A stretch of DNA of 51,966 nt from Endobugula sp047636495 (GCA_047636495.1 JBLILH010000021.1:1-51966), one strand, 5' to 3'. Shown: positions 36,409-45,528, counted from the first letter of the stretch. Numbers and translations are program-made. The notes: a model not told the origin generated them from the sequence alone.

Positions 36409-37446
36409 TTAACTCGACTGACTTACATTGATACGAGCGAGTGCCGCCTTCGTCACGCGATCCAGAATGACCGCAAGAAGAACGATCCCCAAACCAGAGA
36501 GCAGACCTACGCCTAGCTCTAGCGACCGAATACCGCGCAACACCAGCACGCCCAAACCTGGGGCCGAGACTAGCGAAGCAATCACGACCATCGCAAGACT
36601 CATCATGATGGTCTGATTAACGCCCGCCATAATATTAGGCATCGCTAACGGAATTTGCACGTTGAACAATTTTTGGCGTGTCGTCATGCCAAAAGCATCT
36701 GCCGCTTCAGTCACGTCTGGATCGACCAACCTAATACCTAAATCAGTCAAGCGAACAACCGGTACAATGGCGTAAAGAATAATGGCAATGCCATAAAGCT
36801 TAGGCTCAGTGACCGAAAACAAGAAAATCAGCGGTATCAAATAGACAAACGGCGGCAAGGTCTGGAGCATATCTAGAATAGGAATCATGGTACGTTGCAC
36901 ACGATCACTTCGCGACATGGCGATACCAATGGGAACCCCGAACAATACACAGGTCAGCGCACAGACAAAAATGATCGCGAGCGTCTGCATGGTATAAATA
37001 TAATAGTCAACAAAACCAAGGAACCCGAAACAGATGGCTACCAACGCGACGAGTTTCATTTGGCGGCCGACCACCCAAGCCACCAACATCAGCATGGGGA
37101 TCATAATGAACCATGGTACTGTTTGCATTACCCACAAGGCTTCGTTGAGTGCCCAACTTAGCGGTTGGGTCAGTGGATCGACGACCGCTTTGAGGACGTC
37201 CTTGATAGAAAGGAAACCTTCCTCCAAGCCACTCGTGAGCTCACGCGATTGAGGAAAAGATGGACAGGCTTCGTGCAATGCGTCCATGGACGGAAATGGC
37301 GTTTCCCATGAAGACAAGTCAATATCGTCGCCTGATGTCTGTGCTAACAGTTGTGACATGGACATAGTCCCGCCACTGTCATCGCCACTGACACCGCACC
37401 AGTTGCGCAAGCCCAGCCCATTGAAAATAAAATCATAAGTCGCCAT
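36409..37446 (-). CDS. proW: Glycine betaine/proline ABC transporter permease
   Basis: A 345-aa inner-membrane permease. A long N-terminal soluble part (about 80 aa) precedes six to seven membrane segments; the BPD_transp_1 motif region is EAADAFGMTTRQKLFNVQIP. I chose the ATG of MATYDFIFNG because GAGGTG lies just upstream; the frame extends 17 codons further without support. It is separated from proX by a 190-base gap with a hairpin and sits 12 bases before proV. Confidence 0.94.
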   Translation of the reverse strand: MATYDFIFNGLGLRNWCGVSGDDSGGTMSMSQLLAQTSGDDIDLSSWETPFPSMDALHEACPSFPQSRELTSGLEEGFLSIKDVLKAVVDPLTQPLSWALNEALWVMQTVPWFIMIPMLMLVAWVVGRQMKLVALVAICFGFLGFVDYYIYTMQTLAIIFVCALTCVLFGVPIGIAMSRSDRVQRTMIPILDMLQTLPPFVYLIPLIFLFSVTEPKLYGIAIILYAIVPVVRLTDLGIRLVDPDVTEAADAFGMTTRQKLFNVQIPLAMPNIMAGVNQTIMMSLAMVVIASLVSAPGLGVLVLRGIRSLELGVGLLSGLGIVLLAVILDRVTKAALARINVSQSS

Positions 37447-37587
37447 GCACACCTCGTATAGACTGCATATCGCAGCCTTTTTTTTAATTTTTATCATTTT
37501 TAATGAATAACAGACTCAGGTCATATCAACCTGTATCTATCTTTTGACTTCCAGCGAATTCACGCGGACATAATTCGGAAAAATAAC

Positions 37588-37610
37588 GGGTGGTGCTGAA
37601 AACACCACCC
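37588..37610 (-). terminator. Hairpin between proX and proW (processing or partial terminator)
   Basis: GGGTGGTG and CACCACCC pair around seven bases, with T-rich DNA on the minus-strand 3' side (GTTATTTTT). It lies just after the proX stop and may let the binding protein be made in excess over the membrane parts. Confidence 0.6.
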
Positions 37611-37636
37611 TAATCAACTGACTTAATCTAGCTGAC

Positions 37637-38617
37637 TTACTTCAATAGTGCAGAAAGTTTTACTTTTGCTGAATCGCTGATCCAGTCACTCCACTCATCT
37701 GGGTTATTTTTTAGAAAGTAGACAGCGGCTTCCTCATTGGATGCATTGCTTTCTTCTTTCCAGGCCAAGATCTGACTCATGGTACCCGTCTTAAAGGTCA
37801 CATTGCTCATCAAGTCAGTAATATCAGGATGCGATTCCATGAAGGCACTAGTCACAGCCGTTACCACTGGCGCTGCCGGAAATGATGATACCTTTGGCGC
37901 AGGCGCGTCAGCATTTTGATTGGCTGCATGTATCGTTTCATCATACTCACCAAGATCAACGCTCGTCATATCAAACATACCTAATGGCGTAGTTGGGCCC
38001 CAGTAATAGCCAAACCAAGGCTTCTCACTACGGTAAGCTGCTGCCATAGAAGTCGCTAAAGTCTCACCAGATCCATGGTTAAAAACTTTTATGCCTTTAT
38101 CTTCAAGGTTGAACGCTCTAATCAAGTTATCATTTACTATTCTGCAGCCCCAGCCATCGGGACAGTTGTTGAACATGCCGCCGACCAGTTCAGGATTAGC
38201 CATGATGCCTTCGATTGTTGCAAGCTCTGGGTTTGCCTCAACTAAATAACTCGGGATCCACCACCCTTCAACACCACCGGGGTCAAGTACGCTAGTAAGC
38301 TCTTTAATTTTGCCTGCATCGATTAGTTTTTTGTAAGCATCACCAGCGGAGTTAACCCATAGTTCGGTAACAATGTTAGGCTCGTTGTTTTCAGCCAATG
38401 AAGCAATAGCTGGAGTGGTATCTGAGGGAACAACGGTAACGTCGCAACCATAGCCCTGTTCCATAAGAAATTTTGATACTGACGTCACGATGGCAGCTGA
38501 ATCCCAGTTCATTTGAGTGATAGTGACATCGCCACACTGATCTTGAGCAAAGGCAGCGGTAGGCGCCGTAAGGGCAGCAATTGCTGTTAGTGCCGCGCCG
38601 AAAATATAGCGTTTCAT
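37637..38617 (-). CDS. proX: Glycine betaine-binding periplasmic protein
   Basis: A 326-aa OpuAC-type solute-binding protein. The signal peptide is cut after AFA (about residue 24). It has the betaine-box-like aromatic segments (QMNWDSAA, ELWVNSAGD, GGVEGWWIPSYL, KPWFGYYWGPTTPL) expected for a Trp-cage for trimethylammonium. It is the first gene of the operon here, with AGGAG before its ATG. In enterobacteria the order is V-W-X; here X comes first. Confidence 0.94.
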   Translation of the reverse strand: MKRYIFGAALTAIAALTAPTAAFAQDQCGDVTITQMNWDSAAIVTSVSKFLMEQGYGCDVTVVPSDTTPAIASLAENNEPNIVTELWVNSAGDAYKKLIDAGKIKELTSVLDPGGVEGWWIPSYLVEANPELATIEGIMANPELVGGMFNNCPDGWGCRIVNDNLIRAFNLEDKGIKVFNHGSGETLATSMAAAYRSEKPWFGYYWGPTTPLGMFDMTSVDLGEYDETIHAANQNADAPAPKVSSFPAAPVVTAVTSAFMESHPDITDLMSNVTFKTGTMSQILAWKEESNASNEEAAVYFLKNNPDEWSDWISDSAKVKLSALLK

Positions 38618-39904
38618 TCTATTCTCCTAATGTGTGTGATTTGTCGGATAGCACCAGCTAATTGTAGCCGCATCCGTAAAAGCTCATTAATACCGCCAAG
38701 CGCCCCAACCATTAATTTTGTGTTTTTTCAGACGACCAAATGAGATCACCTTAAAACAATTTGGTAGGCCCGTTCGCAGTATTTTTTTATGACTTTGTCT
38801 ATAAGTCTATAGCAATGCCATTTAAATACAACCGAGATGGCGCCAACACAGCCTATTACGAACGAAGATTTGTAGATAAAATTGCGATATTTTATGACAG
38901 ATAATTTTATAAAAAAATTAATTGATAATTCAATGAAAGGTACAGCTAGCCTAACGCTGGCACCGTTTAAAAACCCGCTAAATAATTATTTTAATGCGAC
39001 GATATGCGACATAATTTTTTGATGTGTAATTAATTTTATTAAGATACAATTTAGATGGTATTTAGATGGTATTTAGATGGTCTACGGTGTCAAACCCGAT
39101 TAAAAACCGTGTTAGTTAACTTTGTTCGCGAACGGTGATTGCCCATCCAGGATAAATCTTTAATAAGCGACTCACATACTACGTAATTTTTTTAACATAA
39201 TCACTCCGATGAAACCACTTGTTCGTCATTTCTCTGATAAGAGACAACTCCGGCTCATCTATAAGGCATAAAAATAGTGCCTAATAAGCACCCTGCTACA
39301 TTTTATTACCAGTACCTAACGATGTATAAGCATGATGATACAAAATTATTTTACCTACGTTACCTACCACGCTATATCGGTAACTTTACCCTAAGCAATA
39401 CCGATGACATAACGATGACATAACGATGACATAACGATGACACAGTAACGCCTATCGCTCCCTATCAAGTAACGACGCTTTCTAGTGTCCCTCCCACAAT
39501 GTATCCATACGATGATAGCTGCCATTGAAATAAAGGACATAATATCACCTAGACAGTTAAATAATTTTAGAAATACATAATTTTGGTTGGGCGAAATCAG
39601 TAAAAAAGTTTGATTCGTCATCAGTACGCGGCATAAATTTAGCTCTCATGCTTTGTCGATGCATGTAGCAATTTCCCTTAATAAAAACGATAGCCACTCT
39701 CAGAATAAAAACGATAGTTACTTTCAGAATAAAATTTCGGCCGTGATTGTCAACTCGGATAATAACGTGCTGCGGATGACCGATTAACACAATCCTTAGC
39801 TGACTTGGCTTTGCTACACCAGAAACGATTATTATCGACTTTCAATCAAGTCTACCCCTATTACTTTTTATTGTTTATTTCACTACTGTCCCGTTAACGT
39901 AATG
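38618..39904. other. Long AT-rich spacer upstream of proX
   Basis: About 1.3 kb with no convincing gene. It has short tandem repeats: TATTTAGATGG three times near 39,048-39,080, an 11-bp GATGACATAAC unit four times near 39,402-39,444, and a 23-bp duplication (AAAACGATAG...TCAGAAT) near 39,690-39,735. The proX promoter must lie at the left end, but no clear consensus was found. Confidence 0.5.
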
Positions 39905-40499
39905 TCGTCATGCTGGGCTTGATCCGGTATCCAGTAAACTATTGAAATCACTGGATTCCGGATAAGCAAAAAACGCTTTCCGGAATGACGGGGTTTCTGT
40001 TTGATTTTCATGTCGCTTACTTATCGTATTCGTCATGCCGGGCTTGATCCGGCATCCAGTAAACTTTTGAAATCACTGGATTCCGGATAAGCAAAAAACG
40101 CTTTCCGGAATGACGGGGTTTCTGTTTGATTTTCATGTCGCTTACTTATCGTATTCGTCATGTCGCTTACTTATCGTATTCGTCATGTCGCTTACTTATC
40201 GTATTCGTCATGCCGGGCTTGATCCGGCATCCAGTAAACTATTGAAATCACTGGATTCCGGATAAGCAAAAAACGCTTTCCGGAATGACGGGGTTTCTGT
40301 TTGATTTTCATATCGCTTACTTATCGTATTCGTCATGTCGCTTACTTATCGTATTCGTCATGCCGGGCTTGATCCGGTATCCAGTAAACTTTTGAAATCA
40401 CTGGATTCCGGATAAGCAAAAAACGCTTTCCGGAATGACGGGGTTTGTTTTTGATTTTCATGTCGCTTACTTATCGTATTCGTCATGCCGGGCTTGATC
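39905..40499. repeat. Array of about 125-bp palindromic repeats with 25-bp spacer units
   Basis: The unit CGTCATGCCGGGCTTGATCC... starts at 39,906, 40,031, 40,206, 40,356 and 40,481. Each unit holds a long imperfect palindrome (GTCATGCCGG.../...CCGGAATGAC, ATCCAGT/ACTGGAT). Between units the 25-bp block CGTCATGTCGCTTACTTATC+GTATT occurs zero, one or two extra times, so the steps are 125, 175, 150 and 125. The fifth unit is cut after GGGCTTGATC by an IS end. Confidence 0.9.
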
Positions 40500-40540
40500 T
40501 GTAGTGGCACACTAAATTTGGCCACCATGTTAGAGGTGTT
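40500..40540. mobile_element. Solo IS3-type terminal repeat
   Basis: TGTAGTGGCACACTAAATTT and on, about 36 of 41 positions identical to the IS end at 86-126. It joins the last repeat unit directly to the 3' end of the transporter gene, whose stop codon falls at the inner edge. No transposase frame is left. Confidence 0.8.
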
Positions 40541-41972
40541 AAAGGATATAGAAAAGCGATAACGCCCACAGGGTTAGCGCAGCGCCAGCCGCGAGAATAT
40601 ACACTCCGTTCCAGCCCAACCCGGCCCTTAGGGGTGACACTCCGCCCAAGGACGCAGCCAGCATGACTGAAGCGGTGAATGGTGAGGTCGCCCCACTCAG
40701 TGCCCATCCGGCTGTGATCGCCACAACCATCGCCGTAGGCGGAATTCCCATAACCTCGGGCGAAGGTAAGATGGGCACCAGCAGCGAAACGGCGAGGATT
40801 GGATTCATGCCCAGCTGACCGGTAACAGGGATGATCCAAACCATCGCTGCGACGATGATCCAGGGCGGGATAGTCGTCAGATTAAGCGCTTGTGCCTGCA
40901 CCAGCGGCACCAACAAAAATGCCCCCAAACTGCCGATAAACCCCGCCATGAACAGCAAAACGATCTCACCGCGATAACTGGGCAGTTCGCGCGTGACGAA
41001 CAGCAGAGCTCGCTGTCGGACGTTGACACTGCGAGTCAAACCAACCGGGGGTTGTTGCATTGCGATCCACAAAATGGCGATGAGTGGAATCAGTGACATG
41101 ACTGCACCGATAACCTCGACTCCCGTGACGGCATGCAACAACGCGACGCCGACCAGCACAAGACTCAACAGCAACAACAATGGACGCAATTGAGTCACCC
41201 ATCGCTCTGTTTCCAACGGACGTGTATTTGGTTTCACTTGCGGCTTGTAAAGTGCGTCCAGACCCCATCCGATCATCAACATCATCAGCGCGCTGACCAA
41301 CCCCGGCAGAGCCGCAGCGCTCCAGCTTGCACCCGGCACGACGGACACACTGATGATCATCGAAAACCCCAGAGGCGACCAACACAGGGTGGACGCAAAG
41401 CCCCGCTGGATCGCAATCATCATGCGGCGGGTGCGTTGCTTGCGAATTTCAGGGTCAGGCTCGCGCGCCGTACTTTCGGTCGCCAAGCTCCCCAGCAATG
41501 ATATTGAGCCATAAAGCAGAATTAACGCGAACAGATGACCGCCCACGGTCAGTGCGGTGTAGCGCAACCCCGGACGCTGACGTGCAAGGAAACGCCCGCA
41601 TTCGACGATTGCCGGCGCGCTTATGGCGGCATTGCGGATCGCCGTCAGGGCGGTGAACAACGCCATCACCATCGCACCACGCTGCGCCGCTAATGCGGTC
41701 GCTGCCATCCACCCCGTATTCGTCAGCGCGGCCCAAAGAACCAATGCGATCGCGATCAGTACGAACATGACTCGAGAGGCGCGGACGCCAAAACTGAAGA
41801 TAGCCACTGCGATCACAGCCAGCACTGAAGCCAGCAATGCGAATGTGGAATTACCAGTGTATTCGAATAATACCATCAGGCAGACGACCCCAGCTGGCAT
41901 AAAGCCCGCAAGGTAAGAATAGTGCGAGAGTTTACATATCGTCATGCAGGCCGTTTCTTTACCTCTGATCAT
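40539..41972 (-). CDS. Polytopic membrane transporter, family not identified
   Basis: A 477-aa protein with about 12 hydrophobic segments and a central basic loop (REPDPEIRKQRTRRMM). The C-terminal part NPILAVSLLVPILPSPE and GWALSGATSPFTASVMLAA resembles re-entrant substrate loops of ion-transporter superfamily carriers (DASS, CitMHS or ArsB types), so an anion or organic-acid carrier is possible. Base composition is clearly more GC-rich than the neighbours. It is bounded by an IS3 end on one side and REP/MITE repeats on the other, which suggests transfer. The start may be this ATG or the Met nine codons later (MTICKLSHY). Confidence 0.7.
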   Translation of the reverse strand: MIRGKETACMTICKLSHYSYLAGFMPAGVVCLMVLFEYTGNSTFALLASVLAVIAVAIFSFGVRASRVMFVLIAIALVLWAALTNTGWMAATALAAQRGAMVMALFTALTAIRNAAISAPAIVECGRFLARQRPGLRYTALTVGGHLFALILLYGSISLLGSLATESTAREPDPEIRKQRTRRMMIAIQRGFASTLCWSPLGFSMIISVSVVPGASWSAAALPGLVSALMMLMIGWGLDALYKPQVKPNTRPLETERWVTQLRPLLLLLSLVLVGVALLHAVTGVEVIGAVMSLIPLIAILWIAMQQPPVGLTRSVNVRQRALLFVTRELPSYRGEIVLLFMAGFIGSLGAFLLVPLVQAQALNLTTIPPWIIVAAMVWIIPVTGQLGMNPILAVSLLVPILPSPEVMGIPPTAMVVAITAGWALSGATSPFTASVMLAASLGGVSPLRAGLGWNGVYILAAGAALTLWALSLFYIL

Positions 41973-42017
41973 TAGGAAAACGTAAATCTAAGGGGTAAAT
42001 CTAAAGGGTCAAAGCCG

Positions 42018-42213
42018 AATGGCACTTACTTAAGGCCTAATACCAGTGATTACAGGGCTTAGCGAACTATTTTTAACTAAGCGGTTTCACTCTATCTATC
42101 CAGATACAAGGAAGATACTCGACAAAACCAGTAAGTGTAACCATTTTCAGTTTTGTCTTGTAGGCTTGAAACCCCTATGTTTACTGAGTTTAGTGCCTTA
42201 AGTAAGTGCCATT
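42018..42213. mobile_element. 196-bp element with perfect 19-bp inverted ends
   Basis: AATGGCACTTACTTAAGGC (42,018-42,036) is repeated in perfect inverse at 42,195-42,213. It has no gene inside. The flanks on both sides carry GGGTCAAAGCC (42,006-42,016 and 42,215-42,225), the REP core of the neighbouring RayT. So it is either a MITE or a long REP-pair structure formed by RayT activity. A partial match (CGAATGGCACT) also occurs at 49,591. Confidence 0.75.
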
Positions 42214-42228
42214 AGGGTCAAAGCCCTT

Positions 42229-42922
42229 TTAATACTTAGCCCGCTTCTTTGGACGGCCACGCCTGACAAAACCAACTTTACATTCCAGTTGCTGTTCAAC
42301 CTTTTTACGAAAATAATCGTTACCCAATGGAGTGCCCGTTTGCCAAGACGCTCGGATATGCTTAAGATCATCAATATCGAGGTGACCTTTATATAACAGC
42401 TGGTAAGCATACCGTCTTGATTTTTCGCAAGACCCTAGCGACGTATAAATCCTGTATTCTGAAATAAAGTTAATGGCTTTTACACCTACTTTATGACAAA
42501 AACTTAACCAGCGATAATGACCAGGTAATTCGACCATTCCAGCTCTCACAGAGTTTAGCTCTATATACCGCATGACAGCGAGGAAGTATTTATCCTCTTG
42601 AACCAAACTCGACTTGTAGCGCCCCTCCCAAACCGAGCCGCTGTTGCCATACTTGTGATTGATGTAAGGCACATAGCGTCTGCCAATATATTGCATAAAC
42701 AGACTAATGTGCTGACCTTCTATCGGTGTGACTAATAGATGCGTATGATTGGTCATTAAAACAAAGGCATGAATCGCGACGTTATACTTCTTACCCGCTT
42801 CTTTCAGCCAATGTGTATAAGTCGTATAGTCTTAATCTTCAAAAAACAGGATCACGGGAATGGCCTCGTTGAACTAAATGAACGGGGACATTAGGTAAAT
42901 AAAATCTTGGCTTTCTTGGCAT
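42229..42922 (-). pseudogene. REP-associated tyrosine transposase (RayT), frameshifted
   Basis: The gene starts at the ATG of MPRKPRFYLPNVPVHLVQRG. A one-base shift at a T-run near 42,840 and an in-frame TAA interrupt it; from 42,756 the frame is open for 175 codons. It holds the HUH motif in MTNHTHLL, SVWEGRYKSSL, and the catalytic-Tyr region YIELNSVRAGMVELP, with a basic tail RRGRPKKRAKY. RayTs cut and join single-stranded DNA at REPs. The core domain survives, but the first 55 residues are disconnected; internal initiation at MTNHTHLL would yield the HUH and Tyr parts. REP copies flank it on both sides. Confidence 0.8.
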
Positions 42923-42959
42923 CGTTTCTTCCTTGAAATCGATTATATTGATCAATTAT

Positions 42960-43020
42960 CTTATCACAGCTTCTAGGCGGGGGGGAAAGGGCTTTGCCTC
43001 CTTTAATTGACCCCTTTAAT
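42960..43020. repeat. REP copy flanking the RayT pseudogene
   Basis: Reads TTATCACAGCTTCTAGGCGG..., AAAGGGCTTTGCC and TTGACCCCTTT. The same arrangement (CTTATAGCAGCTTTTAGGCG then AAAAGGGCTCTGCCCCCTTT) occurs at 45,193-45,245, so a larger composite repeat than the GGGTCAAAGCC core has been copied. Confidence 0.7.
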
Positions 43021-43066
43021 TTTTTTGTAAGAAGCCTATTGCCTCCTATAAACAAGCTATTCATCT

Positions 43067-43424
43067 TTAATGCCCAGATTCAGACGCTTCCATCATTTTA
43101 TTCGCTTGACGCGCTACCGCCTTCATCTCTTTGATCTTCGGAAGTAATTGGCGTTGGTGCATGATGCTTAGTAAGTAAATTCTTTGCTCTTTGATCATAT
43201 AAATAATGCGGTAAGGTTTTTCTAGCTGTTCTCGGGTATGCTGATCTTGATAATCAGGCACTTCACGCCCACTTAACGGCATGTATTGTATTTGGGGTAA
43301 TCGCGATAGCAAACGATCAAGCTGATCATTTGCCGCTTGTGGGAGCCTGCTGTTCTTTTGCTAAGTAATGCTTAATACCTTCAATACGCTCTAACGCTTC
43401 TTGCGCCCAAACAATTTCCATCAT
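43067..43424 (-). pseudogene. RelE/ParE-family toxin, frameshifted
   Basis: It starts MMEIVWAQEALERIEGIKHY, an extra base near 43,348 breaks the frame, and the rest continues AANDQLDRLLSRLPQIQYMP, GREVPDYQ, PYRIIYMIKEQRIYLLSIMH. These are the usual strand-helix segments of ParE/RelE toxins. Its start overlaps the stop of the decayed antitoxin frame. The truncated frame from 43,312 lacks the N-terminal helices, so no toxin is expected. Confidence 0.7.
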
Positions 43425-43612
43425 GAAGCAAGACCTAAAATTTTTTTCACCTCGTCTGTAGTGTAAACACGACCTGCATCAGCATCAGCGACCCCACGTT
43501 CTATAGATGCTCGCACCTCTTCATGATAGGCCAGATCAGTCTAACTCACATCATCAGGCAACTGATCTATAAACTCGTGGGCAGTGACTTTAATATTAAC
43601 AGTTTGCATCAT
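43421..43612 (-). pseudogene. Antitoxin of the decayed pair, nonsense mutation
   Basis: It reads MMQTVNIKVTAHEFIDQLPD, DVS, an in-frame TAG (43,541-43,543), then TDLAYHEEVRASIERGVADA and VYTTDEVKKILGLAS-stop. The frame is otherwise intact and overlaps the toxin ATG, the normal layout of such pairs. The C-terminal segment resembles small antitoxins paired with RelE-type toxins; I cannot assign a named family. Confidence 0.6.
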
Positions 43613-43651
43613 TCAACCTCTCTGTTTCATCAGGGTATTATCATAAACTAA

Positions 43652-44034
43652 TTAGTGTAAATTTTCTTCATCCGCTTCTTCATCCGCTTCTTCATCCAAC
43701 ACGGCAAACAAGTCCTGCTCTGTCTGTGGTTCATTATCTGGCAAACTTGCTGGATGGGTCAGGTTATGCTCTTCCTTTATCTTATGAATCGCCACATGGG
43801 TATATATCTCAGTGTTGGATAGTTGACTGTGCCCCAACATCTGTTAGATAAAACGGATATCTGCACCATTTTCCCACATCAGAGTCGCCATTGTGTGACG
43901 GAACCAGTGGCAAGAGCCTATTTTATCGATATTGGGTTGTTTGACGTGTTTTTTGACAGCCCTATTCACTTTGTGTGGATCAAGTGCTTTGCCCGTCTCG
44001 TCCAAGAATAGCGCGTCTGGGCTACGGGGGGATG
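43652..44034 (-). pseudogene. Tyrosine recombinase (XerC/D-like integrase), C-terminal half with in-frame stop
   Basis: Readable from about 44,034: DALFLDETGKALDPHKVNRA, IDKIGSCHWFRHTMATLM (the R-H-x-x-R box with HxFRH), ENGADIRFI, an in-frame TAA (43,844-43,846), QMLGHSQLSNTEIYTHVAIH (with the catalytic Tyr) and KIKEEHNLTHPA. The tail has an EADEEADEE repeat from a 12-bp duplication. The N-terminal half is missing. It is closely related to the copy at 45,844-46,550. Confidence 0.8.
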
Positions 44035-44309
44035 ATTATATGGCCGCACATCATTTATATTTAACAAGCCACAATAACGTTCTTTCTCCTATTGGTAAGA
44101 ATCAATAGGTTTGGGATCATGGGAAACCGCCTTAACTTAGTGGTATTTGGGAATGGCCCTATTGCTTTCAACACTTCCCTATTCTAACCCTTAATCCTTT
44201 TTATATGCTTCGAGGCACTATTTATGAATAAACGATTATTTACTTAAGCTATGTTACTGGTTATTATCTGTGCACTTCATTAGGTGTTACCTGAGGACGC
44301 TCTCACGTT

Positions 44310-45122
44310 ATGTCGATTAATCAAATGGGTAGTTTTAGTTCCGGTTTTACTCAGACCTCATCGGGTATTGAACGTGCATCAGAGCGTATTTCCTCTGGTT
44401 CACGAATTAACAGCTCCGCTGATGATGCCGCAGGCTTGGCCATTACCAACCGATTTTCAAGTCAAATTAATGCGTTTAGCCAATCTATTCGTAATGCTAA
44501 TAACGGCATTTCCTTTCTGCAGTCTGCTGAAAGTGGCTTTTCATCCATCACTGAAAACTTACACCGTTTGCGTGAGTTGTCCGTGCAGTCCGCCAACGGG
44601 ACTCTCAATGATAGTGATCGCAAATTTTTAAACAAAGAATCCCAGCAATTAAAAGATGATATTTCACGCACGATAGAAGATTCCACTTTTAATAATAAAA
44701 ATTTATATGCTTCTGGCGATAGTATCGGTATTCAGGTGGGGAGCGATGCCAGCGATAGTATTGAGGTAGGCATTGATAATTTCTCTGATGCGCTCACGAA
44801 TATTCATTTTTCTACTGTCGATTTATCCACCGCTGAGGGTGCCACAGCGGCACTGACTATTGTGGACGAACTACAAACGCAAGTCGATAACGCATCGGCG
44901 GGTATTGGAGCTTCAATTAACCGTCTCGACTCAAACATGACTAATTTATATAGCCGTGAAGAAAATACAGTGGCCGCGCGCTCGCAGATTGAAGATGCCG
45001 ATATGGCGAAAGAAATATCGGCACTGATTGCCAACAGGCTACGCCAAAATGTGTCCATTAGCTTGCACGCCCAGGCTAATGCCAGTGCGAGTGATGTGTT
45101 ACGTTTACTGGATAGCCAGTAA
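44310..45122 (+). CDS. fliC: Flagellin, short form
   Basis: A 270-aa flagellin with complete N-terminal D0/D1 (SGIERASERISSGSRINSSA, DDAAGLAITNRF) and C-terminal D1/D0 (SREENTVAARSQIEDADMAK, NVSISLHAQANASASDVLRL) and almost no D2/D3, so it would form a thin, featureless filament. The frame is intact although the surroundings are decayed. No other flagellar genes and no FliA-type promoter were seen near it. The ribosome site (GAGGA, about 14 bases upstream) is poorly spaced. Confidence 0.92.
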   Translation: MSINQMGSFSSGFTQTSSGIERASERISSGSRINSSADDAAGLAITNRFSSQINAFSQSIRNANNGISFLQSAESGFSSITENLHRLRELSVQSANGTLNDSDRKFLNKESQQLKDDISRTIEDSTFNNKNLYASGDSIGIQVGSDASDSIEVGIDNFSDALTNIHFSTVDLSTAEGATAALTIVDELQTQVDNASAGIGASINRLDSNMTNLYSREENTVAARSQIEDADMAKEISALIANRLRQNVSISLHAQANASASDVLRLLDSQ

Positions 45123-45154
45123 ACATTAAATAGCAATCGAAGGCAATCAAAGGG

Positions 45155-45245
45155 GGCAATCAAAGGGTTCAAAGTCCTTTTAATGTTTAATTAATCTTAT
45201 AGCAGCTTTTAGGCGGGGAAGAAAAGGGCTCTGCCCCCTTTAATT
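45155..45245. repeat. Composite REP of the RayT family after the flagellin gene
   Basis: AAAGGGTTCAAAGTCCTTTT (45,161-45,180), then CTTATAGCAGCTTTTAGGCG, then AAAAGGGCTCTGCCCCCTTT. Two inverted REP cores form one pair. The same composite flanks the RayT pseudogene at 42,229-42,922 and may double as the flagellin terminator. Confidence 0.7.
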
Positions 45246-45258
45246 ATAAACGTTTTTA

Positions 45259-45528
45259 TTATCGATCTTCCTTACCATGCCAAATATTCAAGATAACAAT
45301 CTCATCGGACAATACACGATAACGAACAATATAATCTCGAGCCACTAACTCACGGAACGCTTCCAATTCGTTTATTGAAGCGCCCATTTTCGGATGAGAT
45401 ACAAGTGCTTGGATATTGGCCTTAAGCTGGCGGCTGGCTTTCTGCGCCGCTTGAGAGTTTTTCTGGCGGATAAATTCACGAAGACGAACAAAGTCTCGTC
45501 CTGCGCGCTTGGTGTAGGTTATTTTCAT
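45259..45528 (-). CDS. ParE/RelE-family toxin
   Basis: An 89-aa protein, MKITYTKRAGRDFVRLREFI, with SRQLKANIQALVSHPKMGAS and the C-terminal strands YIVRYRVLSDEIVILNIWHG typical of ParE/RelE-fold toxins. It overlaps the upstream antitoxin gene by four bases (ATGA). It is intact, unlike the neighbouring pair at 43,067-43,612. The target (gyrase or ribosome-bound mRNA) cannot be decided from sequence; the NIWHGKE ending is the more ParE-like trait. Confidence 0.85.
   Translation of the reverse strand: MKITYTKRAGRDFVRLREFIRQKNSQAAQKASRQLKANIQALVSHPKMGASINELEAFRELVARDYIVRYRVLSDEIVILNIWHGKEDR

Noticed and set aside
40141..40205. Repeated 25-bp blocks considered as a CRISPR array
   Set aside because: The units are contiguous without unique spacers and are part of a palindromic repeat; no cas genes.
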